From Lichina pygmaea (Eukaryota > Ascomycota > Lichinomycetes > Lichinales > Lichinaceae): 64,000 nt of DNA. The stretch is from positions 4,484,202-4,548,201 of the forward strand of contig OY730171.1 of assembly GCA_963422465.1 (NCBI GenBank), read 5' to 3'. The position numbers were made by a program, and so were the translations under genes. The notes below the pieces were generated by a model, which had not been told where the DNA came from, searched no databases, and worked only from the letters and a program-made list of their open reading frames with translations. Shown here in pieces: positions 55,043 to 64,000 of the stretch (position 1 is its first letter; each line of letters starts with the position of its first letter).

Positions 55043-56430
55043 GCAGACATCTCAGCATCAAAGATCTTGAAGGGGTTAGCTGGTAGCTTTCCTCCAGAGT
55101 TGGCTGATCTTGAAGAAAGAATTTGCACTTCTGGGAGTGCACCTCTGAGTCTCTCTGAGCTTCTGCTTGGCTCAGCTGTTTTACGTTTTTTCCCTCCTGG
55201 TAGAGACTGAGAGAGAGGGAAAGACATAACTGGGGGGGGTTGTAGAGCTGGAACAGAAATAGCTGTTGGGATCTCATATTTTCCTGGGCATGTGTTCCAT
55301 GCTTCTCTTGCCTTCTTGGCTGCTTCCTGGCGTACTGGACAGACACTGGCCCAGGCTGGGTGAGCTTCTCTGCAGTTGCAGCATTTTGGCTTGAGAAGCT
55401 GTTCAGGAACTTGGCAGGCTCTCCTTTCATGCTGGCCTCCACAGGCACCACACACAGCTTTGTTCTTGCAGAAGCGTGCTTGGTGCCTATAGCCGAAGCA
55501 CTTGAAATATTGTGCAATAACTGTGTCTGCCAGGAAAGGTTCTGCTTCATGCATCCTGTGCCCCAGCACTAGCCCACTCTCAATCAAAAGATTGGCTTGT
55601 TCAGGAGTAGCCAGATCCAGGTGGAGAGAGGTAACTGGCTTCTTTTGAGCTATAGTCTTCTTAGACCAGTAGGCTCTCAGGATAGTGATTTGCTTGCGCA
55701 GAGATAGGTTGCTGTTCTGGATTATCTGGCAGGTTTTCTCCAGGTCTTCAGGTTGGATATCTTCTGTTCTGACTCTATAGATCAGAACTGGAAATCTCTT
55801 GGGCTGTATGGTTGCTTTCTTTGTGAAGATAGCTGATACCCAGGCAGGGTTTTTCTCTAGGAAGACTTTAGTCTCTTGGCTTTCTGTGTTAATAAGGATA
55901 TCCCCTGAAGGAAGTTTCCTTACTGCTCTGACCTGCTTGTTGTAGGGGCTGGGTAGTCTGTCTTGAAGAGTCTGGAAAAGCTGGATGTGAGTTCTATTAG
56001 CCATGTCAGGTGGCTGGATACCAGGATGTACAAGAACTTCTTTGAGAATTCTTGCAGGTAGAGGGATTTATGCTAGAATAGATTTTTGGACAGTCTGGGC
56101 ATATGATAGCTTGGCTTCTTGTTTGTCCAGCCGCTTGTTGATATTCTCCAGCTTCTGGAAGATTCTGTTGGTGAGGCCAGTGGAGCTAGACTGGGCTTCT
56201 GTAGGGAAGGAGTTCTTTTTGATATTTTCCCAGCTTTTCAGAATAGATTCTGGGACTGGTTGAGTTTTGATCCAGAAGTCTACTAGTTTGTAGTCACTCT
56301 GGGGAGCTGGTTGGGGGGTAGGAGAGCTGGACTGGGTGCTAGCCAGACTGGGAGCTGGTTGGGAGAGTATAGCTGGTGTAGCTCTGGTGTTACTTTCTGA
56401 AAAGGTGGGTTTTTTCTTCTTGGGAGCTAT
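55039..56430 (-). pseudogene. LINE A2 ORF1, start lost and one stop
   Basis: Same length as A1 ORF1 (1392 bp including stop). The start position (56428-56430) reads ATA as in A1. A TAA stop lies about 360 bp in, near 56070; the longest open part is 55039-56004. The three Cys clusters at the C-terminus match A1, with YFKCFGYRHQARFC lacking the first Cys of the first knuckle. Its stop overlaps the ORF2 start as ATGA at 55039-55042. Confidence 0.85.
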
Positions 56431-57978
56431 GTTAGAGATTGTTTGGCACTGGTTGGGTGTTTCCTGTCTGCAGAGTACTGCCAGAAAGAAGAGTCACCTG
56501 GTTTCCCAGCAGTAATAATCTAGTCCTGGGACCAATCCCCAAGACTAGACTTTCCTGGGCAGCTTTTTCCAACTAAGCTCTGGGCAAAGCTAGAAGTATT
56601 AACCTAGACTAGGGACCAGACCCTCTATCTAAACTTTCCTTGAGCCAAAGTCTCTGCTAGCTCCAGAGTCAGTCAGACTCTAACTATTCCTCTTATCCTA
56701 AGACTCTCTCTCTCTGGTTGTGGGTAGATTGCTGGTTGTTGAAGAAGAAGATCATGGATTCAAGATCACAACTTTTGACAAACAGGTGTGATTCTCAAAG
56801 GTGATGGGTTTTCACCTTAAGGTTTGGGTGGCTTCAGAGAGGAACTCAGCTGTTTTCCAGAACATATGACAAATTGTAGTGTTTGTCAAGAATGATGGTC
56901 CTTGAAGAACGTGGTTCTGGGAAGAGTTCACCAATTCCTGATGTACTGCTGTATGATGTTCACTATCTTTGGCTAATAGTACCAACAAGACAGAAGATTG
57001 TGGGTCTTGGCAATCCCAGTGTGGCCAGCCATTGCTTGGTCATGGGCGTCTTGGAACAGGTGTAGGCATAGGTCATTGTTCTCAGGGATCCAGAGTCAGT
57101 TCTTGTAGAAGAGATGGTTATTTTCCAAGCTGCAGTCTGAGAGAGACACTTCTTGACTGTGCCTGACACTATCCCTTAGCATCTGTGACACTGTTGCCAC
57201 TGGATCACCTTCAGCAAGGTTGTTATAGGTAGCTTGGATGATGTCTGAAAGAGGTGCAGTATCAGGTTCAGTGTCAACTAGTGTAGCTTCTGAATGTCTC
57301 AGGATCTGGATGGGCTTGACTTGAACCTCTGAATGTGCAAGATTCTTGGGCTTGAGGACGACTTGCTCCATGAAGTCTTGACAGGGATCACTGTCTGACA
57401 GGAGGTCTTGGGAATGTTGAGTGAGGGCGTCAGCCTTGCACTGACTGCCTGGACAGTAGCTGATCTTGAAATTGAAGTGTGACAAGAACTTGCTCCAACA
57501 GGCTTGACAGCAGGAAAGGTGCTTTGACAACATGAAGTACTTCAAGTTCTTGTGATCAGAGATCACTTTGACAGGTTCTGGAGATCCTTCAAGCTCTGCT
57601 CACTATTCTTCAAAGGCACAGACAATTGCCAGCAACTCTTTGTTGTAGATCTTGTAGTTGCATTCTGCCGGCAGGTGGCGGTGTGACAAGAAGGCAACAG
57701 GGTGTAGAACTTCTTCATGGTCTGGCTGTGACAGGATAGCACCAGAGATGTAGTCAGAAGTGTCAGTCTCAACAACACACTCCTTCTCCAGATCAAAGTG
57801 CTGCAGGATGGGTGCAGTGCTCACAACCAGAGAGAGAGAGTCTCAGGATAAGAGGAATAGTTAGAGTCTGACTGACTCTGGAGCTAGCAGAGTCCTTGAC
57901 TCAAGGAAAGTCTAGATAGGGGGTCTGGTCCCTGGTCTAGGCAAATACTCCTAGCTTTACCCAGAGCTTAGTTGGAAT

Positions 57979-58805
57979 TTTTTTTATTTTTATTTTTTTT
58001 ATTTGATTCTTACACTGGTAGTAGCTTTACAGCCATGCAGATCTTCTAGCTAATAGTGAACTCCTTCAGAAAACCTTTGAAGGGATAAAAACTGAAGGCA
58101 GGGTGTGACTAGAGAATGTAACAAAAGAAATCTCAAAGTTTCTGGTAAGAGAAGAGAATCTAGGTATTGGATTGGGAATAGTGGAGTTTGAAAGCTAGAT
58201 TAAACTGGTTTAGTCTTTTCAAAAACATAAACCAGTATAAGAACTTCTGTAGTAGCTCTGAGTTTGAAATAATAGTGGTGAAGTCTTGGGGATTAAAAAA
58301 GACTTGTTGTCTTTGTCTTGAATAAAGAGAGCATGAAGAGGTGATATGTTTTGCAGTTTCTTCTGCTTGGCCACACACACATAGTGGGGTAGGGAAGTCA
58401 GGAACTCCAGCTCTGAAAAGAAAACTTGCCAGACCAATTCTTCCAGTCCTGATTTGCAGTAGTAGACTTGCCTCAGCTTTCTGTAACTCTTTGTAGAGCT
58501 TCAGATTGTTTTTGTGTGGCTTTTGACAGAAAGTCTGCCAGCCTGGATAGCTTCTTCTTTTCTTCTCTTCCCATTGGTCTTCCCACTCTTTAGTAAAGAG
58601 CTTTTGTAGTTCTTTCTTCGAACTAGCCTGGTTAGTAGTTATTTGACTTAACCAAGTGAATTTCCACTTAGGAGAGATAGTTGAGGATTCCTTTAAAGGT
58701 TTCTTCAAGAGAGAGGCATAGCTGGAAATAGTGGAAAAGATACTGTCAAGAAAGTATTTGAGAGGGGAGTTTTGAATAGAAGAAAGAAAACAGGCAGTGC
58801 GAAAT
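57979..58805 (-). mobile_element. LINE-A 3' fragment, 3' part of chimera 2
   Basis: Minus strand: from TTTCGCACTGCCTG (ORF2 residue about 866) to the ORF2 end, 3' UTR and tail (57979-58000). The coding part 58708-58160 is open. It is fused at 58805/58806 to X2 and shares one TSD with it: AGCTTAGTTGGAAT at 57965-57978 and 59930-59943. Confidence 0.92.
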
Positions 58806-59929
58806 CCACAGTTGAGCTATGCCGAGGCATAGCGCAGAGTCGACATCCTGTGCAGGGTCTCTGCCATGCTTCCCCGCAGTCCTGAGGTCTTTTGCGCTCT
58901 GCCGTGTACGCTCACCCCGAGGTCCTGCTTCGGAGCGCTGGGTTGCCAGCCCAGAGCCCACGCTCCAACTGCAGTTTGCTCCTTGAGTCTGTTATTTGCA
59001 GCCTGAGCCTACACTCTGTACGGACCGGCATGCGCTTCCATCCTCTCGGGCTATATAGACAGTCTTGTAGTAGGCCCAGACCCTACTGCTGTCACTGCTA
59101 TTATATGCCACGCCCTGCAGCTCTTGCTGTTTCGTGTTATCTCTGTAGATCTCTCGTACAGAGGCCAACCATGCCTCGCAGACTCTACAGACTCTGCAGG
59201 CCATGCCAGCACCTGCAGGACCGCCTTTCCAGCCCACTAACCAAGTAGGGAGAAGTCTCCATCTGCCCGCTGTCACCTGTGGGACCCCAGATGTACGTGG
59301 TGGCCCACTGGAGAACCTCCAGTGCTCTAGCCCTGGTCTGTAGGTGGCCTGAAGAGAATCTGTGGCAAGACCTTAGGCAAAACTATCAAGCCAGCACTTT
59401 GACTATCACACAGCCCTTAGGTACTGGAGTGGCAGAAACTCTTCATGCCACCTGCTCACCTTCTTTAACATGTAGTCCCTGTTTGATTAACAACACCACA
59501 GTACAGACATCACTCCCCTCCTAGAACAAGATCCTTGATGCATCAGCTGCTGGAGACTCTGCCAGAAGGGGGGTGTGTGATAGGAACTCCTCTTGTCTAC
59601 TCCAGAGGTGCCCTGTCAGGTGTCTAGACTTCACATCCACCAGTTGCAAGGCTGGCTTCAGACTGTAGCGTACATGGTAGACATCTGTCGGGTGGTTTTC
59701 ATAACCAGTTTGGTCGAAGTCCTCTGTTCTGCTGATGTCACTTCACGGGAGTGTCCAGGGTGCCTGCACAACACCTCCAGTGGCCTGTCACTCCACAGGC
59801 ACCAGCAGCTCGACTGGTGACTCAATTAGCTCTCAGTGCAGTGACTACAAGCAGCTTGGGAGACTGCCTGCCATCGCTGCTCTGAGGTTCCCAGCCTGCA
59901 CCGCGTGGAGGTTTGAGTCTTCGCAGGCC
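58806..59929 (-). repeat. Sequence X, copy X2 (1.12 kb), 5' part of chimera 2
   Basis: Minus strand from GGCCTGCGAAGACTC (59929) to CTCAACTGTGG (58806). Same 5' and 3' limits as X1. The terminal hairpin GCTATGCC/GGCATAGC is intact. Differences from X1 are mostly C-to-T or G-to-A. It inserted, with its LINE part, into the 5' UTR of LINE A4. Confidence 0.9.
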
Positions 59930-60078
59930 AGCTTAGTTGGAATAAGCTGCCCAGGAAAGTCTAGTCTTGGGGTCTGGTCCCAGAACTAGATTATTACTGC
60001 TGGGAAACCAGGTGACTCCTCTCTCTCTGGCACTACTTCACAGACTGGAAACAGTTAACCTGTGCCAAGCAAGCTCCA

Positions 60079-60407
60079 CCATGACACTAAAAAAGAAAAA
60101 ACCCACTTCTTTAGAAACCAATCCCAGAGCACCACTAGCCAAACCAGCTTCCAGTCTCTCTAACACTCAAGCCAGTCCTCCCACCACTGAAAGTACTATA
60201 CAGAAAGACTGGGAACTTCTTAACTCCTGGCTGAAAACTCAAACAGTTCCAGAACCAGTCAGAAAAAGCTGGGAGAACCTTAAGCAAAGACTCTCTGCAG
60301 AGCTGCAGACTAGCACTGTCCAACCTCTAGCTTCTGGCATTACCAACAAGATTATCCAGGAGCTTGAAAACCTCAACAAACATCTAGATAGACAAGAGGC
60401 AAAACCA
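60079..60407 (+). pseudogene. LINE A4 ORF1, N-terminal fragment
   Basis: ATG at 60079 with MTLKKKKPTSLE, the MxxKKKKP start shared by the LINEs here. About 109 codons are open, with DWELLNSWLKTQ and ITNKIIQELENLNKHLD as in A3, up to the chromovirus LTR at 60408. The zinc knuckles lie beyond the insertion. This copy keeps the start codon that A1 and A2 have lost. Confidence 0.85.
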
Positions 60408-61007
60408 TGTTGCGGTCTGTACTGTACTGTCCTATCCGAGTATAGGATTAGGGCGAGAGGTGGAAGGCGGGTTGGTTCTTGCAGGAGAGGAGTGTCAAGG
60501 AGTGCAAAGGGGTTTGGTGGAATGTGGTGGTGGTGACACCTGATCAACAGCTTCGTACAAAGGATTGTATTGAAGTAGATCTAGTTGTCTGGATCACAAC
60601 ATGAGTTGAAGACGATTGTTCCATAAGGGAACTATCGCCAGACTATATAGTGCTGGCCTGTCGAGATGATCGAGATTGTCTTGACAGTCTTGACGTCAAG
60701 ACAGGTGAGATTGTCTTGACAGTCCCACCATGTTATGCACCCTGCGTCGAGACTGGTGAGATTGTCTTGATGCTTCATGCATCCTGCGTCAAGACTGGTG
60801 AGATTGTCTTGATGCTTCATGCATCCTGCGTCAAGACTGGTGAGATTGTCTTGATGCTTCATACATCCTGCGTCAAGACTCCCGTGTGTGTCTTGACAGT
60901 CACGTGACCCCTTGTTGGTTGGTCACTTGACTTCCATGGTGTCCTCTTGCCTGGCCTGCGGCCTGATTGCCTATAAATGAGTGGCTCCCATCCCCTGGGT
61001 CGTAACA
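60408..61007 (-). repeat. Family A LTR of copy 4 (600 bp)
   Basis: TGTTGCGG at 60408 and CGTAACA at 61007 (inverted termini). U3 repeats of about 40 bp with arms GTCTTGA/TCAAGAC between about 60735 and 60880; GTCACGTGAC at 60899-60908; CTATATAG near 60645. Confidence 0.94.
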
Positions 61008-61174
61008 CTACCCTCCTCTCCTTCATTCATCGTCCTGATGAATTCTTGAGTATGTCTGCAAAATCATGTGCCTCTGCTTACTGAAACCAACTGGCAGCCC
61101 AGATCTGTGATCATAACTTCGTGTCGCTTGCTCCGTGTGACTTCTGTGTTTTGAACCACAAGCCCTGCTTCTGA

Positions 61175-61552
61175 ATGTCTGATGACAACAATAAGTTGAA
61201 GTGCGCTGAATGCACTTGTTGTGGGAAGTCCTGTGTGTCACTCTCTTGGGAGTTGCTGAACATGACTCAGGATAACCTTCACAAGGATTTGGCTGTTGAT
61301 GAGGCCAAGCAGGATGCTCTTGTTGAGCAGCTTGCCAAGCTGCAGGCTCATGTGTCCCAAAAGCGAAAGGTTCTTGAGAGTGCTGAGGGCCAAGCAAAGA
61401 AGAAGCTCCAGTGCCTTGTTGCTGAAATGGAGGTGGATGGTGAAGACTTGTCGGCGACAGTCATTGACATGTCCGCACTGCAGGCCGAGCTGTTCAGTCC
61501 TACTTCTGCCGGAACTGCTGCAGGAGAAGCTGGCAGTTCACGAGGTTCCTGA
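61175..61552 (+). CDS. Antisense frame in chromovirus A copy 4, Cys motif plus coiled coil
   Basis: A 125-codon open frame on the strand opposite to the element, placed between LTR and chromodomain and overlapping the end of pol tail to tail. It starts [10 protein letters not shown], has [11 protein letters not shown], then [17 protein letters not shown] long charged helical stretch (about residues 40-95) with heptad-like Leu spacing is a probable coiled coil, followed by an acidic, Ser-rich end. Two other copies have related frames (28468-28782, 5463-5654). I recall similar small proteins annotated next to fungal Ty3 elements but know no function. Zinc binding and dimerisation are inferences. 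Confidence 0.55.
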   Translation: MSDDNNKLKCAECTCCGKSCVSLSWELLNMTQDNLHKDLAVDEAKQDALVEQLAKLQAHVSQKRKVLESAEGQAKKKLQCLVAEMEVDGEDLSATVIDMSALQAELFSPTSAGTAAGEAGSSRGS

Positions 61553-64000
61553 GTGGCTCCCAGGTATTTTCCGAGTCTGGGTAGTTTTTCCACTTGACAA
61601 GGTATCACTGACCTTTTCTCTTCAGGATCTGTTCGGCCTTGAATTCCTGTTCTTCCTCTGGTTGGTAATGAAATGTTTCCTGCAAGGGTGTGCTCTGGTC
61701 AGCTAATTCAATCATTGAGATGTGAAAGTTTGGGTGTACCTGAGCGTCTCTCGGTAGTCGCAGTCTGATGTTGACTGGTCCAGTTTTTTCTTCGACTGAA
61801 AATAGTCCGACCTTAACATGGTCTAGTTTCTTTGTTCTTGGTTTCTTTGTTCTCCAATTTCTTGTGAGGAGGTAGACTTTATCCCCCTTCTTTAGCTGAG
61901 GTGCCATTTTCAATTTCTTGTCTATTTGACGTTGCATTCTTTCTGAGGTCTCTTGAAGGTAGTGCCTCATCATTGTGTGTGTTTGTTGTAGGAGCTTGTC
62001 GTGTTGGAGTGCTTTCTCCGTGTTTGGTGAAGCTCTGCTTGGCATCCCGATGTTCACATGTTGTCCAAAATTGGCAAAAAATGGTGATTCCTTTGTTGAG
62101 TCTGATCTGTGCTGGTTGATTGCCAGCTGTGCCACTGGTAATAACTGTACCCAATTGCTGTGGGTCTTGTTGATGTAATGCCGTAAGTAAGTCTCCAGAA
62201 CTTGGTTCACTCACTCCGTCTGGCTGTCGGTTCGTGGGTGATAGACTGTAGACATTTTGGGTTTTGTTCCCATGGCTGCACTGATTGTCTTCCAGTAGTT
62301 GGATGTGAAGAGTTTATCTCTGTCTGTAATGATTGTGATCAGAACTCCGTGGTCTCTGACCAATCTGTCCAGTAAGAGGTGTCCCAACTGTTCTGCTGTG
62401 TGGGTCTCCTTGAACAGTACCACTATTAGATATTTTGTGAATCTGTCCACTATCACCATAATCAAGTTGTAGGTGATTCCTGTGACTGGGTCTTTGGACT
62501 TGGGTAGCTTTGTGATGAAGTCTATTGACACGTCTTCCCACAGGCCTCTTGGTATCATGTTCAGGTGTCCTTCTCCGTATAGCTTATGTCTTCCATGTTT
62601 GTTTTTCTGGCATAGTAGACACTTGCTGATGTAGTTTGTGATATGTTGTCGGAGGTTAATGACATTGTTCCCTGCCTGTTGGATAAGGTCTGTGGTCTTG
62701 GAGATTCCTGGGTGACCATGTGCTGGATTATCATGGTAGTTCCTTATTAGTTCTTCAGTGTCTTCTGCTGTGAGCTTGTTGATCTGTGGTTGAGGCACCA
62801 GGTTTCCTTGCTGGTCCTGCTGTAAGATCATTCCTTGGCGTTCATCATCTTCCATGTGGTCTTTTCGTCAGCTTAGTGCGTCTGCTCTCCCATTGTCTCA
62901 TCCAGGGGTGTACAAGATCTTGCACTTATGTTGCCCTAGGAGTTCAGCCCATCTGACTTGCCGTCTGTTCAGCTTCTTGGTTGTCGTGAACGTTGTCAGA
63001 TTCTTGTGGTCTGTGAGAATGGTGAGTTCGGAACTACTTTCCGCGTACACTCTCCAGTGTTCGAGTGTGTTGACGACTGCCAGTAGCTCTTTATCGTGGA
63101 TATCATAGTTTTGTTCTGCTTGTGTTATTTTTCGTGAGTAGTAGGCAACTGGGTGCCACTTGCTGTCTGCCTGTTGGCATAGACATGCTCCCACTGCCTG
63201 ATCTGAAGCATCTGTCTCAATTTGTGTCGGTTGGCCTGTCTTGAAGTTGAGGAGAACTGGTTCCTTGGCGCAAGTGTCCTTGAGCTGTTGGAATGCTTTT
63301 TGTTGTCTCTCCGTCCACCAGTACTCCACGTCCTTCTTCGTGAGTTCTGTCAGTGGTGTTGCCATCTGTGAGTAGTTCTTGATGAACTGTCAGTTGAAGT
63401 TGGCAAATCCTAGGAAGGCTTGTACTTCCTTAACTGATGTCGGTGTTAGCTATTGCTGAATCACTTTGATTTTCTCAGGGTCAATCTTGATCCCTTCGAT
63501 CTCTATGATGTATCTGAGGAATTCAACTTCTGGTTTGTTGAACTCGCATTTCTTTGGGTTGAGCTTGAGCCCTGCCTCTTGTAGGCATCGTAGAACATCC
63601 TTCACATGTTTGGTATGTTCTTGTTGCGTGTTTGAGTAGACAAGAATGTTGTCCAGGTAGGCGATAGCTGTTTGGTCTAGGTGTGCTCTGATGATGTTGT
63701 TGATCAATGCTTGACATGTTGCTGGTGTGTTTGTGAGTCTGAATGGCATAACCAGATACTTGTAGTGTCTGTATCAGGTTCTGAAGGCTGTCTTCCATTC
63801 TTCTCCTCCTTTCATGCGTATCAGGTTGTATGCTCCTTTCAAGTCCAGCTTGGTAAAGATTGTAGCTTGGCTGATCCTGTCTTGTAGTTCGTTCACATTT
63901 GGCAACAGATATCAGTTCTTGATGGTAATGTTGTTGAGTTTCCTGTAATCCACACAAAGTTGAAGACTTCCGTCTTTCTTTGGTGCAAATAGTATCAGGT

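Larger units (their letters stand above)
40853..56931 (-). mobile_element. LINE A2, full length (about 5.3 kb without inserts), TSD 13 bp
   Basis: CAATTCCTGATGT flanks it at 40840-40852 and 56932-56944. It consists of three pieces: 56931-53815 (5' UTR, ORF1, ORF2 endonuclease), 48271-46421 (RT and thumb) and 41214-40853 (C-terminus, 3' UTR, tail). They are separated by LINE B1 (TSD GTGAGAAGGCTTT) and LINE A3 (TSD AAAGAGAGCATGA). It shares with A1 the same 5' end and the ATG-to-ATA change at the ORF1 start. It is dead: a CAA-to-TAA stop in ORF1, a CGA-to-TGA stop in ORF2 at about 47228, and the two insertions. Confidence 0.94.
37572..57821 (-). mobile_element. Ty3/gypsy chromovirus, second family, minus strand (broken, host for other insertions)
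   Basis: Reading right to left: RNase H and end of RT about 57820-57100 (ETDTSDY, NKELLAIVCAFEE, SDHKNLKYF); integrase zinc-binding region about 57060-56990; integrase core about 40780-40347 (WQDLAMDFITDLPK, GLPRSIVSDRGGQFVSSFW); integrase C-terminus and chromodomain about 38500-37960; purine tract about 37941-37925; 3' LTR 37924-37572. It is split by an X-LINE chimera (38522-40201) and by LINE A2 (40853-56931), and cut on the right by LINE A4. The visible parts carry numerous breaks. Sequence differs clearly from family A, so it is another family. Confidence 0.88.
57822..60407 (+). mobile_element. LINE A4, 5' part, split by chimera 2 and cut by chromovirus copy 4
   Basis: 57822-57964 and 59944-60407 match the LINE 5' UTR (18745-19000 in A1) and ORF1 start. 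About 200 bp of the full 5' end are absent. ORF1 begins at 60079. An X-LINE chimera interrupts the 5' UTR (TSD AGCTTAGTTGGAAT), and family A chromovirus copy 4 interrupts ORF1 at 60408. It inserted into the RT-RNase H region of the second-family chromovirus. The rest lies outside the window. Confidence 0.85.
60408..64000 (-). mobile_element. Ty3/gypsy chromovirus, family A copy 4 (minus, runs out of window, broken)
   Basis: Reading from the LTR inward: LTR 60408-61007; purine tract next to it; chromodomain about 61500-61640; integrase about 61700-62800; RNase H about 62898-63365; RT from about 63450 past the window end. Longer open stretches (for example 201 and 214 codons in the integrase part) and more retained CpGs make it the best-preserved family A copy here, with only a few breaks in the visible part. 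It inserted into ORF1 of LINE A4. The other end is not visible. Confidence 0.92.

Overview
The window looks like repeat-dense DNA from a filamentous ascomycete (Pezizomycotina). The grounds are Ty3/gypsy chromoviruses with chromodomains, Tad1-like LINEs with a zinc-knuckle ORF1, and one host gene of a small Cys-rich family (N-terminus MCFFDQ) that I know only from ascomycetes. Almost everything outside about 8.6-14.2 kb is mobile DNA, mostly elements inserted into other elements.

Layout. 1-6422: a broken chromovirus (family A, copy 1), followed at 6423-8391 by a Ty1/copia relic with a minisatellite of about 0.9 kb. 8.6-14.16 kb: a host island, CpG-rich from about 10 kb, with one recognisable gene (10613-10951, minus) and two short retro-insertions with target-site duplications (TSDs). 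14.2-18.5 kb: solo or partial LTRs, a LINE-B relic, and two copies of a tRNA-derived SINE of about 436 bp. 18546-31605: a full-length LINE (A1) split by chromovirus A copy 2 (21679-29419), whose left LTR is itself split by a LINE fragment (A5). 31606-35822: a LINE fragment fused to a 1.1-kb sequence, called X here, which is split by LINE B2. 35823-37571: partial gypsy element with LTR-B, carrying a SINE and a 36-bp LINE tail. 37572 to about 57821: a second chromovirus family (minus), split by an X-LINE chimera (38522-40201) and by full-length LINE A2 (40853-56931). A2 is itself split by an intact LINE, A3 (41215-46407), and by full-length LINE B1 (48272-53814). 57822-60407: LINE A4, split by a second X-LINE chimera. 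60408-64000: chromovirus A copy 4 (minus), running off the window.

How the parts work together. The LINEs supply the copying machinery: ORF1 has three zinc knuckles, and ORF2 has an endonuclease, a reverse transcriptase and a Cys/His C-terminus. The ORFs are joined by an overlapping stop-start (ATGA or TAATG). The SINE carries a LINE-type 3' end and is flanked by LINE-style TSDs, so it is probably moved by these LINEs. Sequence X occurs three times; each copy ends at the same base and is joined to a different point of a LINE. This is the pattern expected of template switching during LINE reverse transcription and resembles the MINE/WEIRD chimeras described in Magnaporthe. LINE A3 has both ORFs open and differs from A5 at only about one position over 1.16 kb by eye, so this lineage has moved recently.

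Most differences between copies are C-to-T or G-to-A, and the LINEs are strikingly poor in CpG compared with the host island. This suggests repeat-directed cytosine mutation. All LTR elements are treated as fossils.
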